A DNA stretch of 59,937 nucleotides from Flavobacteriales bacterium (GTDB taxonomy: Bacteria; Bacteroidota; Bacteroidia; Flavobacteriales; JANQLC01), in the NCBI GenBank assembly GCA_028280815.1, contig JANQLC010000042.1:1-59937 (forward strand), given 5' to 3'. The notes under the pieces are model-generated. The model saw nothing but the letters and a program-made list of their open reading frames with translations, made no database searches and was not told the DNA's origin. The translations under genes and the position numbers were made by a program. Positions 1-9,586 of this stretch are shown here, piece by piece. Position 1 is the first letter of the stretch, and every line of letters starts with the position of its first letter.

Positions 1-33
1 CTTGCCGATTTCGGATAACTTTCGATTGGACAT
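1..33 (-). CDS. Possible 5' end of a minus-strand gene, cut by the window edge
   Basis: Read on the minus strand, an ATG at 33-31 opens the frame MSNRKLSEIGK, which runs off the window edge. Eleven residues are too few to assign a family. The 460 bases between it and rnpA hold no other gene, so a gene start here is plausible but unproven. No Shine-Dalgarno sequence is visible, which is normal for this genome. Confidence 0.2.
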   Translation of the reverse strand, partial: MSNRKLSEIGK

Positions 34-461
34 CGATTGAGGATTTAGCTCGCTGCCTGCTAAGTTAAAAAAATTACCGATACAAGCAAAATCCGATTAC
101 CCATAGAGGAATTGATTGGGTTAACCAGCCTACAAAAAGTGTGGAAAAACGGCAAAAACACCGGCGAAAAGCCCCCGACTGATGCCGATGAAAGCTGACA
201 AAAAGGACGGGGTCAAAAAATGAGCGCTCAAACGGAATCCAACGGAAAAAATGAGTCCCCTTTTAGAACCGCTCTCAGTGACGAGCACAACACCCGTTTT
301 TCAAATTGCCCATTTGCAATTATCCAAATACCCGCTGCACAGCACTTAGCCCTCTAAATCAATCCACCGCTTAGCCCGGGCTTTTTTCAACAGAAATCCG
401 CCCCATGAGATGCAAGGGCTGCGGCCACATCCGATCGCATAACCGCAATCTCAAAAATCGC
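34..461. repeat. Gene-free stretch with degenerate ~45-bp repeat units
   Basis: I see no gene in this stretch. Roughly 130-340 consists of A-rich blocks alternating with C/T-rich blocks (for example around 205-225, 235-265 and 285-310), ending in motifs such as cccctttta and cgtttttcaaa. The same alternation, with close sequence matches, recurs near 26.1 kb, 56.2 kb and 57.2 kb and in reverse near 38.6-38.9 kb. Read in frame, the blocks give K/R-rich segments followed by P-F/L-F-K. The similarity is by eye; an alignment would be needed to fix the unit borders. Confidence 0.35.
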
Positions 462-866
462 TTAGGGAGGCGGTGCTTTCTCATGCCCTTTATCTCGATC
501 GGCTTTCTCCTTGTGCAGCGCTTGTAGTATACGCGATACAGCTCGTGCAATGGCTGCGTATTCCCACTCTGTATGCGGGAGGTAGATAAACATCACCTTG
601 AATCCCGCCAGATCGGCACACCAATCCGCCTTATGCAGCCGAAGGGCTTCTCGCAGCCTCCGCCTGATTCGGTTTCGCACGACCGCGCTTCGAATCCGCC
701 GCTTGGAGACTGAAAAACCCACTTGAAACGCATCGTCAAATTCACCGTAAACGGCCAAAACCGGATGCTGCCTGCACGACTGGCCCGACTCGAAAAGCTG
801 GTCGATAAGCCTTTTTTGCTTCAGGCGGTTGCGCCTGGGAAGGGAATGGGTAAAAGCCTTTTCCAC
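462..866 (-). CDS. rnpA: Ribonuclease P protein component
   Basis: This 134-residue protein is the small basic subunit of RNase P, which binds the catalytic RNA and helps it remove 5' leaders from precursor tRNAs. The family signature is clear: FSVSKRRIRSAVVRNRIRRR near residues 52-71 contains the conserved RNR box, and the N-terminus LPRRNRLKQKRLIDQLF is the usual start. Length is normal, with a short K-rich and Pro-ending C-terminal tail. It lies 123 bases after pth on the same strand rather than beside rpmH, so it is away from the classical rpmH-rnpA-yidC location. No RNase P RNA gene was recognised in the window. Identification is secure. Confidence 0.95.
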   Translation of the reverse strand: MEKAFTHSLPRRNRLKQKRLIDQLFESGQSCRQHPVLAVYGEFDDAFQVGFSVSKRRIRSAVVRNRIRRRLREALRLHKADWCADLAGFKVMFIYLPHTEWEYAAIARAVSRILQALHKEKADRDKGHEKAPPP

Positions 867-989
867 AGCGTAAAAATAAGGATTCCGACCAGCAGCCCGG
901 CATTTTAGATCGAAAAAATCGGGTCGAGTCCCCAGAAATCAAGGATCGCACTTTTAAAACTCAATTTTTCGTACACATTGGGCAAAACC

Positions 990-1556
990 CTACCTGCCGT
1001 TGAACTCACGCATGGTATGGGATAGGCCAGCACGGGCAAAAGACGCGACGAGCGCTGTCGCAAGGGGTAAGCGCTCGACCAATCCGCCTCGTTCTTCGGG
1101 CGTCCACTTACCGAGTACGTAATCCACTTGTTGCCCCGGCAAAAAATCGCGCCCCACGCCAAAGCGGAAGCGCGGATATTCGGTGGTTTGCAAATGGTCT
1201 GCCACGCTCTTCAAGCCGTTGTGCCCCCCATCTGAGCCCTTTCCACGCAAGCGAAAAGTGCCAAATGCCAAGTGGATATCATCGGTGATGACCAGTAGGT
1301 TTTCAATGGAGACCCCTTCTTTTTCCAACCAGTAGCAAACCGCTTTGCCGCTCTGGTTCATATAAGTGGTCGGCTTGATCAAGACGAGCTTTGTACCGCT
1401 GCGCGAAACCGTGGTGCGCCCTGCCCATCGCGCTGAACACCATTTGGACCCCGACTCACGAGCGAGCGCATCCACCACCTCGAAGCCGACGTTGTGGCGG
1501 GTGTTTTCGTATGCTGTACCGGTGTTCCCCAATCCGGCGATTAAAAATTTCTTCAC
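990..1556 (-). CDS. pth: Peptidyl-tRNA hydrolase
   Basis: Pth cleaves the ester bond of peptidyl-tRNAs that drop off the ribosome and so recycles tRNA. The protein shows the N-terminal FLIAGLGNTG, the catalytic His in NTRHNVGFEV, the substrate-binding KPTTYMNQSG, the Asp of ITDDIHLAFG and the RGKGSDGGHNGLKS loop. The GTG at 1556 gives 188 residues starting VKKFLIAGLG, the normal family start. The frame also extends to an ATG at 1595, but those 13 extra residues have no counterpart in the family. In many Bacteroidota pth follows rplY; here rplY is at the far end of the window, so that pairing is broken. It is divergent from ileS, with about 170 bases between. Confidence 0.95.
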   Translation of the reverse strand: MKKFLIAGLGNTGTAYENTRHNVGFEVVDALARESGSKWCSARWAGRTTVSRSGTKLVLIKPTTYMNQSGKAVCYWLEKEGVSIENLLVITDDIHLAFGTFRLRGKGSDGGHNGLKSVADHLQTTEYPRFRFGVGRDFLPGQQVDYVLGKWTPEERGGLVERLPLATALVASFARAGLSHTMREFNGR

Positions 1557-1670
1557 TCGGCCGCGGGCGTTAGGAAAGGCGCACAAGTTAGGCATTCAGC
1601 CCATATTTGAACGCCTCGCTCGCCATTTGATCCAGCTGGGACCCCTCTGTGCAAATACGGCAAAAATCCG

Positions 1671-1678
1671 TACTTTCG
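1671..1678 (+). promoter_or_regulatory. Putative -7 promoter box of ileS
   Basis: TACTTTCG lies about 50 bases upstream of the ileS start and matches the Bacteroidota -7 consensus TAnnTTTG at all but one position. The region before it is A-rich. It would drive the ileS-dksA-lspA operon. Confidence 0.35.
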
Positions 1679-1727
1679 CCCTTTTTACAGGCGGCTGAAC
1701 GCCGTTGTTTCCAGCGAGCGTGCACAT

Positions 1728-4700
1728 ATGAAATTCAGGGCGTACAAGCGTTTGAGCCTCATCCAGATCGCCGATGAGATACAGGAATTTTGGGCGAAAA
1801 ACCGAATCTTTGAGAAAAGCGTGAGCAGTCGCGCGGGCGCTGCGCCTTACGTGTTCTACGAAGGGCCGCCATCGGCCAATGGCATGCCGGGCATTCACCA
1901 CGTGATGGCGCGGACGATCAAGGATATCTTTTGTCGGTATCACACCCTCAAGGGCGCCTGCGTCAGGCGAAGAGCCGGCTGGGATGCACACGGCTTGCCC
2001 GTGGAATTGGGCGTTGAAAAGGAACTCGGCATCACCAAAGAGGACATCGGAAAAAAAATCACGGTCGAAGCCTACAACAAGGCCTGCCGCAATGCGGTGG
2101 TGCGCTACACGGATTATTGGAAAGCACTGACGCAAAAGATGGGTTACTGGCTAGACTTAGATAATCCATACGTCAGTTGCCAGAGTCCGTATATGGAAAC
2201 GCTCTGGTGGTTGATCAAGCGCTTAGACGAAAGGGGGTTGCTCTACAAAGGTTATAGCGTACAGCCTTATTCGCCGGCGGCGGGCACGGGTTTGAGTTCA
2301 CATGAATTGAATATGCCCGGTACCTATCGCAAGGTTTCAGATACCACAGTGGTCGCCCAATTCAAAGCCATTACCGACACCTTGCCCGGGCCCTTGCAGG
2401 CCTACGGCGAGTTCTTTCTGCTGGCCTGGACGACCACGCCTTGGACGCTTCCCGCCAATACGGCGCTTACCGTGGATAGAGATTTGGACTATGTTTTGGT
2501 GGAGACCTTCAACCCATACACGCACCGCCCGATTCAAGTGGTTTTGGCCGAGGCCCTGGTTTCAGAGCAGCTTACCAGTCCCTATGGCAAAAGCGATTCG
2601 CCCGCTGATTTTGAAAACTTTCAAAAAGGGGATCAGCGAATCCCCTATCGAATACTAACGCGCTTCAAAGGGGCGGAAATCCTAGGCACCCGATACGAAC
2701 AATTGTTGCCATGGGTCCGGCCGTACGAAAATGCGGATCGGGCTTTTCGCGTCATAGCCGGGGATTTTGTAACGCTTGAAGAGGGAACCGGAATCGTGCA
2801 CACCGCGCCCAGCTTTGGGGCCGACGATGCGCGCATCGCCCAAGCCCATGGGATACCCGCACTTTTGGTTTTGGATGCAGACGGGCATCGGGTTCCCATA
2901 GTGGATTTGCAGGGCAAATTCATCGAACAATTGCCCACGGGCTACAGGGGTAAATACGTCAAAAATGAATTCTACCCCGATGGGGAAGCCCCTGAACAAT
3001 CGGTAGACCTACAGATCGCTATCGATTTGAAAAAGCGCAACCGCGCCTTTAAAGTGGCGAAATATGAACACAGTTATCCGCATTGCTGGCGCACCGACAA
3101 GCCCATCTTGTACTACCCCCTACACGCCTGGTTTATCCGCACCGCCCAGGCCAAAGCGGCGATGATACGTGGCAATCAAAGCATTCATTGGAAACCCGAG
3201 GCCATCGGAACAGGGCGTTTTACAAACTGGCTCGAGAACTTGAACGATTGGAATTTATCGCGCGCCCGTTACTGGGGCACGCCTTTGCCGATTTGGCGCA
3301 CGGAGCGCGGAGACGAGCAAATCGTCATCGGATCCTTGGCGGAATTGATGCAAGCGATCGAGAAAGCCATCTCGGCTGGCACCATGCGGAAAAACCCTTA
3401 TGAAGGCTTTGTGGTGGGGGATTACTCCGATGCGAACTACGAAAAAATCGATCTGCACAAACCCTTTGTGGATCGAATCGTCTTGGCCTCGGCTCGGGGC
3501 AAACCCATGTATCGCGAGCCGGACTTGATAGACGTCTGGTTTGACAGTGGGGCGATGCCCTATGCCCAATGGCATTATCCCTTTGAAAACGAGGAAAAGA
3601 TCGATGGTGGGTCGGCTTTCCCCGCCGACTTTGTCGCAGAGGGGGTGGATCAAACCCGGGGCTGGTTCTTTACCCTACACGCCTTGAGTACCCTGGCCTT
3701 TGATTCGGTGGCTTATAAAAATGTGGTATCCAACGGTTTGATCTTGGACAAAAACGGTCAAAAAATGTCTAAGCGCCTGGGAAATGCGGTAGACCCCTTT
3801 GAAACCTTAGCGGTATTCGGCCCCGATGCGACGCGCTGGTACCTGGTCAGTCACGCCCAACCCTGGGAAAATCTGCGCTTTGACATCGCGGGCATAGAAG
3901 CAGTGAAACGCAAGTTTTTCAGCACCTTGTACAATGCGTATTCGTTTTTCTCTCTCTATGCCAACGTGGATGGGTTCACCCACTCGGAAGCGGAGGTCCC
4001 CATTGGCCAACGCCCCGAGCTCGACCGCTGGATCTTATCGGAGCTCCACACGCTGATCAGAGATGTGGATGCCTGCTATGCGGATTACGAACCCACCCGT
4101 GCGGCGCGCGCCATTTTCGATTTCACAACCCGAAACTTGAGCAATTGGTATGTGAGACTGAACCGACGCCGTTTTTGGAAAGGGGGCTATGCGACGGATA
4201 AGGTCGCAGCCTATCAAACCCTGTACAGCTGTTTGGTAGCAATTGCCAAATTGGGATCCCCCATCGCACCCTGCTTCATGGATCGCCTATACCGGGATTT
4301 GAATGAAGTGACCGGTAGGGAACCCTTTGAATCGGTTCACCTCGCTGATTTTCCGAAAGCGCATACAGCCTCGATCGATATCGCACTACAAGCGCGAATG
4401 CGACTGGCACAAAACCTCTGTTCCGCCATCTTATCCCTGCGCAAGAAGGCGGGGATTAAAGTGCGTCAACCCTTGCAAAGCGTCTGCATTCCAGCTTTAA
4501 ACGCCGAGGTGAAGGCGCAAATACAAGCGGTTGCCGGCTGGGTGAAGCAGGAGACAAATGTCAAAGCGGTTAAAATTCTCTCCGATGAACGGGCAGCCGA
4601 GGTTTTGGTCAAGGCGATAAAGCCCAACTTTAAAGCTTTGGGACCTCGCTACGGCGCAGAAACGCAAAGCATTGCGACAGCCTTGGCCGAGCTCTCAAAA

Positions 4701-5129
4701 AGGGATATCCAACAGCTGGAGCAAACGGGTAAATTAAGCCTAACCTTAGAAGATAAAACGATCGATTTGCAGTTGGGTGAAGTAGAAATCACAACTGCGG
4801 ATGTCGCAGGTTGGTCGGTAGCCCATCAAAACGGCTTGACGGTGGCCTTGGATCTAACCCTGACCCCTGCGCTGAAAGGCGAGGGGTTGGTTCGGGATTT
4901 AATCAACCGGATCCAGCAACTGAGAAAGGAGAGCGGCTTGGAGGTGATCGATAAAATTCGGTTGACCTTAGAGCGAAAAGCGGCATTAGAGACAGCCGTA
5001 AATCAAAATAAGAAATATATTTGTGATGAGACACTGACCGCTGCGCTTATCTTTGCAGATGCAGTGGAAGACGGGACGAGCCTTGCTATCGATGAGTTAG
5101 AATTCAAAGTCAAACTCGAAAAAGTGTAA
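1728..5129 (+). CDS. ileS: Isoleucyl-tRNA synthetase
   Basis: IleS charges tRNA-Ile with isoleucine and edits mischarged valine. At 1133 residues it has the length of the large IleS type. The class I signature sits near residue 50 as PPSANGMPGIHH (a HIGH-type HxxH), and KMSKRLGN lies near residue 680. The editing (CP1) domain is recognisable by AWTTTPWTLPANTALTV near 235. The DWNLSRARYWGTPLPIW block and the C-terminal anticodon-binding domain are present. The start ATG follows a plausible -7 box by about 50 bases. The stop is four bases before the dksA ATG, so the genes are co-transcribed. Nothing looks truncated. Confidence 0.97.
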   Translation: MKFRAYKRLSLIQIADEIQEFWAKNRIFEKSVSSRAGAAPYVFYEGPPSANGMPGIHHVMARTIKDIFCRYHTLKGACVRRRAGWDAHGLPVELGVEKELGITKEDIGKKITVEAYNKACRNAVVRYTDYWKALTQKMGYWLDLDNPYVSCQSPYMETLWWLIKRLDERGLLYKGYSVQPYSPAAGTGLSSHELNMPGTYRKVSDTTVVAQFKAITDTLPGPLQAYGEFFLLAWTTTPWTLPANTALTVDRDLDYVLVETFNPYTHRPIQVVLAEALVSEQLTSPYGKSDSPADFENFQKGDQRIPYRILTRFKGAEILGTRYEQLLPWVRPYENADRAFRVIAGDFVTLEEGTGIVHTAPSFGADDARIAQAHGIPALLVLDADGHRVPIVDLQGKFIEQLPTGYRGKYVKNEFYPDGEAPEQSVDLQIAIDLKKRNRAFKVAKYEHSYPHCWRTDKPILYYPLHAWFIRTAQAKAAMIRGNQSIHWKPEAIGTGRFTNWLENLNDWNLSRARYWGTPLPIWRTERGDEQIVIGSLAELMQAIEKAISAGTMRKNPYEGFVVGDYSDANYEKIDLHKPFVDRIVLASARGKPMYREPDLIDVWFDSGAMPYAQWHYPFENEEKIDGGSAFPADFVAEGVDQTRGWFFTLHALSTLAFDSVAYKNVVSNGLILDKNGQKMSKRLGNAVDPFETLAVFGPDATRWYLVSHAQPWENLRFDIAGIEAVKRKFFSTLYNAYSFFSLYANVDGFTHSEAEVPIGQRPELDRWILSELHTLIRDVDACYADYEPTRAARAIFDFTTRNLSNWYVRLNRRRFWKGGYATDKVAAYQTLYSCLVAIAKLGSPIAPCFMDRLYRDLNEVTGREPFESVHLADFPKAHTASIDIALQARMRLAQNLCSAILSLRKKAGIKVRQPLQSVCIPALNAEVKAQIQAVAGWVKQETNVKAVKILSDERAAEVLVKAIKPNFKALGPRYGAETQSIATALAELSKRDIQQLEQTGKLSLTLEDKTIDLQLGEVEITTADVAGWSVAHQNGLTVALDLTLTPALKGEGLVRDLINRIQQLRKESGLEVIDKIRLTLERKAALETAVNQNKKYICDETLTAALIFADAVEDGTSLAIDELEFKVKLEKV

Positions 5130-5133
5130 AGTG

Positions 5134-5517
5134 ATGAGCGATTCGACAAAAAACCGATATAGCGATGCAGAATTGGCTGAGTTTAAAGCATTGATTCAGG
5201 AAAAAATAGAGAAGGCGGAGCGGGATTTAGCGCTTTTAGAACAGGTGTACGCCAATGACAAAAACAATGGAACGGACGATACTTCGCCGACCTTCAAGGC
5301 CTTTGAAGAGGGGTCTGAAATCATGAGCAAGGAAGCCAATGCACAGTTGGCCGCACGTCAAAAGAAGTTTATCCGCGATTTGCACAATGCCCTGATTCGC
5401 ATTGAAAGCAAAACCTATGGCGTCTGTCGCATAACCGGTGAGCTGATTGGGAAAGAGCGATTAAAACTCGTACCGCATGCGACGCTGAGCATCGAGGCGA
5501 AAAAAATGCGGGGATAG
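5134..5517 (+). CDS. TraR/DksA family transcriptional regulator
   Basis: This 127-residue protein has an N-terminal coiled coil (residues about 10-80, rich in E, K and L) and the C-terminal DksA block YGVCRITGELIGKERLKLVPHA. Members bind the secondary channel of RNA polymerase and modulate transcription initiation, often with ppGpp. As in other Bacteroidota members, the zinc-finger cysteines are largely missing: only one Cys remains in the globular part. I chose ATG 5134; a GTG three bases earlier is also in frame. It sits between ileS and lspA, a frequent order in this phylum, with four-base spacings on both sides. Confidence 0.92.
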   Translation: MSDSTKNRYSDAELAEFKALIQEKIEKAERDLALLEQVYANDKNNGTDDTSPTFKAFEEGSEIMSKEANAQLAARQKKFIRDLHNALIRIESKTYGVCRITGELIGKERLKLVPHATLSIEAKKMRG

Positions 5518-5521
5518 GGGG

Positions 5522-6115
5522 ATGAAAAAATCGCTCGGTATCGTCTCGCTGGTCCTGCTGCTGGATCAAGCCTCAAAATTTTGGATCAAGCTCCACATGA
5601 GACTGGGACAGGAATACAAAATTACCGATTGGTTTCACCTTTCTTTTATCGAAAACAATGGAATGGCCTACGGATTTGAATTCGGTGGTGTCGCCGGTAA
5701 AATAGCCCTTAGCATTTTCCGAATCGCAGCGATAATCGGCTTGATCTACTGGCTGCGCAAGGGGATCGAGAAAAAGGCCAGCAACTATGCCATCATTCCC
5801 ATCTCCCTCATTTTGGCAGGTGCCATTGGCAATTTGATCGACTCCTCGCTTTATGGGCTGATCTTTAGCGACAGCTATGGTGAGGTGGCCACCCTATTTC
5901 CCAAGGGGGGGGGGTATTCGGGATTTCTGTTGGGTAAGGTGGTCGACATGCTCTACTTTCCACTTTGGAAAGGGTATTTGCCGGACTGGCTGCCCCTATG
6001 GGGGGGCGATTATTTCGTGTTTTTTGAGCCGGTATTCAACGTGGCTGACACAGCGGTTTCGGTGGGCATCATCTCGTTGATCAGCTTTCAGAAAAAGGCT
6101 TTCGGACGTCCATAA
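5522..6115 (+). CDS. lspA: Lipoprotein signal peptidase (signal peptidase II)
   Basis: LspA is the inner-membrane aspartic protease that cleaves lipoprotein signal peptides before the lipidated Cys, and this window encodes several lipoproteins. The family blocks are present: DQASKFWIK near the N-terminus, FIENNGMAYG, GAIGNLIDS with the first catalytic Asp, and FNVADTAVSVG with the second. Four hydrophobic segments are visible. Between the catalytic blocks is an insertion (residues about 115-165) of the sort seen in Bacteroidota. The stretch coding for it contains a run of ten G (5905-5914) and another of seven (6000-6006), odd homopolymers in an essential gene. Third gene of the ileS operon. 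Confidence 0.95.
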   Translation: MKKSLGIVSLVLLLDQASKFWIKLHMRLGQEYKITDWFHLSFIENNGMAYGFEFGGVAGKIALSIFRIAAIIGLIYWLRKGIEKKASNYAIIPISLILAGAIGNLIDSSLYGLIFSDSYGEVATLFPKGGGYSGFLLGKVVDMLYFPLWKGYLPDWLPLWGGDYFVFFEPVFNVADTAVSVGIISLISFQKKAFGRP

Positions 6116-6526
6116 GGCTCATTCACCCCTCCCCGTTACGCGGTACCGGCTTTCAAAGGCGTCGATTTCCCCAATACCCGTCAAAGGATCACCTACGTAT
6201 CCCAAGTGTAACAGTGGAGATATTGTGGCTTGTAAAAAGCTGTTGCTCAACGACATATTTTTTCAATGGGATGAGGTTTATGTATGAGACACTACACGAG
6301 GAGCCTCGATGAAGCGGGTTTGTAAAGTCGATGAGGGGGATCGCATCTCGTCGGTTTCTGAAAATGAAAAGTATTTTTGCTCTTGATTTGCATAAGAGTC
6401 AAGCCTATGCGGTTGCCTGGGTTATAAGAGTGATTTAGCATGAACCAAAGTAGAAACAACTCTCAACCAGGGACATCACAGTCAAGCGAAATACTTTAAA
6501 ACGATCCATAACTCAATATTGAAACG
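6116..6526. other. Gene-free stretch after lspA
   Basis: No open frame of credible composition, tRNA or clear terminator is visible on either strand between the lspA stop and the lipoprotein remnant. The base composition is more even than in the flanking genes. Confidence 0.4.
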
Positions 6527-6744
6527 ATGAGAGCAATTGGAGAAAAGGTGTTGATGGCCAGGGCGTTTTGCTGCTGTTCTCGTGCAGCGAAGACGAAGAG
6601 CTCCAATCTTTTAACGACTCTTTTTTGACGAAGGGCGCTTGGCGGATTGAATCTGCAACCTCGGATATTCCTGTAGATTACAACGGCGATGGACAGGGGT
6701 CCAAGGATCCAACTCAGTTATTTTTAAAGCTGATCACGCCATAA
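6527..6744 (+). pseudogene. Remnant of a lipocalin-like lipoprotein
   Basis: The frame ending at the TAA of 6742-6744 reads VLLLFSCSEDEELQSF, a lipoprotein signal end with a lipobox Cys. It continues with GAWRIESATSDIPVDYNGDG, which resembles the N-terminal strand and D-x-N-G-D-G motif of lipocalin-like lipoproteins common in Bacteroidota. No start codon exists in this frame. An ATG at 6527 in another frame gives MRAIGEKVLMA, so one frameshift near 6555-6565 would make a full signal peptide. The frame stops after about 55 residues, less than half the usual length; the +1 frame continues for another 15 or so codons. I read it as a frameshifted and truncated gene, not a functional one. Confidence 0.55.
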
Positions 6745-6818
6745 TTAAAGATGAGGGGGCGAATCTTTGTGAAGAACTGGCGTAGCACACCAAAAGCTGT
6801 GAGATGCTACCCCTGAGG

Positions 6819-8105
6819 TTACCACCTCTTCAATATGCGTTCCACTGCAGAAAGCGTCTCATCCACATCCGCATCGGTCAAGGCACGGGAGATAAACCAG
6901 CTCTCAAAACCGCTCGGGGGCAAATAGATGCCCGCTGCCAACATGCCGTGAAAGAACTTGGCAAAGCATCCTGAGTCCGCCTGGCACGCCGTATCGAAGT
7001 CCACTACCGGCGTCTCGGAAAAATGCAGGGAGAGCATACTGCCGACGCCGTTGATTTGAAAAGGAATCCCCCGCCGACTCAAGACTTGTCGCAAACCCGC
7101 TTTGAGGTTTTCGGCCTGCGCATCGATCCCTTGGTAAATCTCAGGTTGGGCGTTCAGCATGCCGAGCGTCACATAGCCGGCTACCATGGCCAAGGGGTTA
7201 CCCGAAAGCGTGCCAGCCTGATAGACCGGCCCTTCGGGTGCCAACTGTGCCATGATTTCCGAACGCGCTGCAAAAGCGCCTACCGGCAGGCCCCCACCGA
7301 TCACCTTGCCAAAGGTGGTGATGTCTGCCGCCACGCCAAACAACTCTTGTGCCCCCCCGCTCGTCAGGCGAAAGCCCGTCATGACTTCATCGAAAATCAA
7401 CGAGATCCCTTCCGCATCGCACAGTTCTCGCAAATCTTGCAGGAAATCCCCCCGGGGTGGGATACATCCCATGTTGCCCGCTACGGGTTCTAAGATAACC
7501 GCCGCGATTTCGCCCCGATTGGCCTGCGCGATGGCACGTACGCACTGCACATCGTTATAGCGCGCCAAAAGCGTGTCTGCAGCCGTTCCTTTTGTCACCC
7601 CGGGGCTATTGGGCTCGCCGAAGGTGATCGCGCCGCTGCCTGCCTGTATCAAAAAGGAATCGGCATGCCCGTGATAACAACCGGCAAACTTGATGCATTT
7701 GGCGCGACCCGTATAGGCGCGTGCCAAGCGCAGGGCACTCATGCAGGCTTCGGTTCCGGAGTTTACCATGCGGATTTGGTCGATGCTCGGAACCATCTCC
7801 ACGGCCAGCCGAGCGATGGCCGTTTCCAACTCCGTAGGCGTACCGAAAGCGGTGCCCCTTTCAGCAGCCCTGACCACCGCCTCGATCACCTCGGGACAGG
7901 CGTGGCCAAGAATCATCGGTCCCCAGGAATTGACGTAATCCAAATAGGCGTTTCCATCTGCATCGTAAAGTCTAGCCCCCTTTGCCCGCTCTATAAAAAC
8001 AGGGTCGCCCCCCACCGCTTTAAATGCGCGAACGGGGGAGTTGACCCCACCGGGTATATACTCCTTTGCCTGCTGAAACAAAGCGCTGCTCCGCCGGTAA
8101 TTCAT
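6819..8105 (-). CDS. hemL: Glutamate-1-semialdehyde 2,1-aminomutase
   Basis: HemL converts glutamate-1-semialdehyde to 5-aminolevulinate, the second step of the C5 route to heme; hemA of the same route is at 27.4-28.7 kb. It is a PLP-dependent class III aminotransferase. The PLP Lys sits in [16 protein letters not shown], and the N-terminal [33 protein letters not shown] and FDEVMTGFR blocks are all present. I start it at ATG 8105 (428 residues, the normal length), since the longer frame to 8177 overlaps the upstream gene and has no family match. AAGGG just before the ATG may act as a ribosome-binding site. It begins seven bases after the glucosaminidase stop, so the two are probably co-transcribed. 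Confidence 0.95.
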   Translation of the reverse strand: MNYRRSSALFQQAKEYIPGGVNSPVRAFKAVGGDPVFIERAKGARLYDADGNAYLDYVNSWGPMILGHACPEVIEAVVRAAERGTAFGTPTELETAIARLAVEMVPSIDQIRMVNSGTEACMSALRLARAYTGRAKCIKFAGCYHGHADSFLIQAGSGAITFGEPNSPGVTKGTAADTLLARYNDVQCVRAIAQANRGEIAAVILEPVAGNMGCIPPRGDFLQDLRELCDAEGISLIFDEVMTGFRLTSGGAQELFGVAADITTFGKVIGGGLPVGAFAARSEIMAQLAPEGPVYQAGTLSGNPLAMVAGYVTLGMLNAQPEIYQGIDAQAENLKAGLRQVLSRRGIPFQINGVGSMLSLHFSETPVVDFDTACQADSGCFAKFFHGMLAAGIYLPPSGFESWFISRALTDADVDETLSAVERILKRW

Positions 8106-8112
8106 CCCTTTC

Positions 8113-8847
8113 TCAAAATGCTTCCTCGATCCGATCCGCCGTGATGGGAATGGCCTTCCCCCGGCGCACCCGAGCATGCAAACCCAAAACCCGCTTTTTG
8201 CCCCGCGATTCCCCCTTTAAAACCAATTGGTCAAAGCGCTGCAAGTCGTATTGTTCAATTAGGCTGATCAGGTGTTCGGCATAGCTTTTATCAGTCGCAT
8301 AACCATCCGCCTGCAACTCATAAGCCCAGCCTCTGTAGTCGTCTATCCGCAACTTGAATAAGCCGCGGTAGCGCCTTCTCTCCCTCAAAAATCGCGAATG
8401 ATCGATAAAGGATTGGTTTACACTGTCGTATTTTCTGAAGCACTCGCCCGGGGCGTCATCGTCGTGTTTTACACCCGGCCCCGACCAGTTGTGACATTTG
8501 ATCCCAAAGTGGTTGTTGGCTTGCTCAGCCAGGAAACTGAGGCCGCTATTCGACTCCCAAAGGCCTTGTGCCAGGGTGATGCTCGCCGGTATCTCACACC
8601 GCTTCATCTCGCGCATCGCCAAGGCTTTGTACTTTTCGATATACGATTCTCGCTCTACCTTTTCCTCTGCACCATCTGAAAAAAGAGGACTGTATTTTGG
8701 AAGAGGCGCAACCCTAGGCGCAAAAGTGGGATGGTAAGTCGTGGAACGGGTTATCGCTCTTTTGGATGAGCCGCAGGCACCCAGCAAAAGCACAAAGCCT
8801 AGGGCCGCCGCTATATCGAGCTGTAACCGCTGTCCTTCAATCGCCAT
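8113..8847 (-). CDS. Glucosaminidase-domain lipoprotein (peptidoglycan hydrolase)
   Basis: This 244-residue protein has an N-terminal hydrophobic stretch ending in a lipobox, [10 protein letters not shown], so it is likely an outer-membrane-anchored lipoprotein. The body is a glucosaminidase domain (FlgJ/Bax/LytF-type): [18 protein letters not shown] near residue 98 carries the expected catalytic Glu, followed by [11 protein letters not shown] and the [11 protein letters not shown] helix before it. Such enzymes cut the glycan strands of peptidoglycan. Unlike many Bacteroidota homologues it has no obvious LysM domain; the C-terminus instead ends in a basic stretch. It precedes hemL by seven bases. 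The domain call is firm, the precise role in wall turnover is inference. Confidence 0.85.
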   Translation of the reverse strand: MAIEGQRLQLDIAAALGFVLLLGACGSSKRAITRSTTYHPTFAPRVAPLPKYSPLFSDGAEEKVERESYIEKYKALAMREMKRCEIPASITLAQGLWESNSGLSFLAEQANNHFGIKCHNWSGPGVKHDDDAPGECFRKYDSVNQSFIDHSRFLRERRRYRGLFKLRIDDYRGWAYELQADGYATDKSYAEHLISLIEQYDLQRFDQLVLKGESRGKKRVLGLHARVRRGKAIPITADRIEEAF

Positions 8848-9043
8848 TGAACGCCTTTATGCCCTTACGAGCTATTGGTATGCCGAAGCAAAAGAATTTT
8901 GTAGGGGACATCGCTGGACAAACTTAACCAATTCTGCATTGACCACGGTGCAAGCATCAGATTCCAATCGGGATTTTCACAAGAGAAGCCGCACATCGGC
9001 TTTTTTGGAACGAGATTTGTTGTCTATATAGGGAGGAAACTCT

Positions 9044-9586
9044 GTGACCATGAAATGGAAATACCGCTGTTTGGCAGCCTTTTTGCCCTTGTTGACGGCT
9101 TGCGCCTTGACACAGGTCTCCTCGGACTACGACGAGACGGCGAATTTTTTGCAGTACGAGACCTTTGCCTTTTACAAATCCGGCATGGACAAATCCCAGC
9201 TCAACGAGCTGGACAAACGCCGCATCATGGGCGATATCGTGCAATTCTTGACGGCTAAGGGGATGCGCCTGGCCAAGGAGCCCGATGTTTATATCAACGT
9301 ATCCCTGCGCCAGCGCGATCAGATCGATATCACGACCCACTACCCTTATGGTTGGGGTTATCTCGGCTGGTGGGGCTATCCAGGCGGATTCGGTTGGGAT
9401 GCGATTCAGACGCGCAGCTACCCAGTGGGTTCACTATATATCGATTTGATAGATGCTGAGAAAAAACAACTCGTTTGGCAAGGCAAAGGCAGCGCACAAA
9501 TGCCAGCCGACCTGTCCAAAAAGGCCGCTTATCTGAAAGCGGTGGTGCGCGAAATCCTGTCGCAGTATCCGCCCGTGAAAAAGTGA
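9044..9586 (+). CDS. DUF4136 lipoprotein
   Basis: A protein of about 180 residues with a signal peptide ending in LLTACALTQ (lipobox LTAC), therefore a probable lipoprotein. The mature part has the DUF4136 pattern: an early D-x-x-ANFLQYETFAFY, a central YINVSLRQRDQI strand, a G/Y/W-rich loop (GWGYLGWWGYPGG, residues about 103-115) and a final strand GSLYIDLIDAEKKQLVWQGK. The function of the family is unknown. GGAGG at 9032-9036 is one of the few good ribosome-binding sites in the window; it suits the GTG at 9044, though the ATG at 9050 is equally possible. It stands alone, divergent from the glucosaminidase-hemL pair. Confidence 0.85.
   Translation: MTMKWKYRCLAAFLPLLTACALTQVSSDYDETANFLQYETFAFYKSGMDKSQLNELDKRRIMGDIVQFLTAKGMRLAKEPDVYINVSLRQRDQIDITTHYPYGWGYLGWWGYPGGFGWDAIQTRSYPVGSLYIDLIDAEKKQLVWQGKGSAQMPADLSKKAAYLKAVVREILSQYPPVKK

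Noticed and set aside
1596-2135. 179-codon minus-strand frame opposite ileS
   Set aside because: It is the antisense of the start of a clearly real gene.
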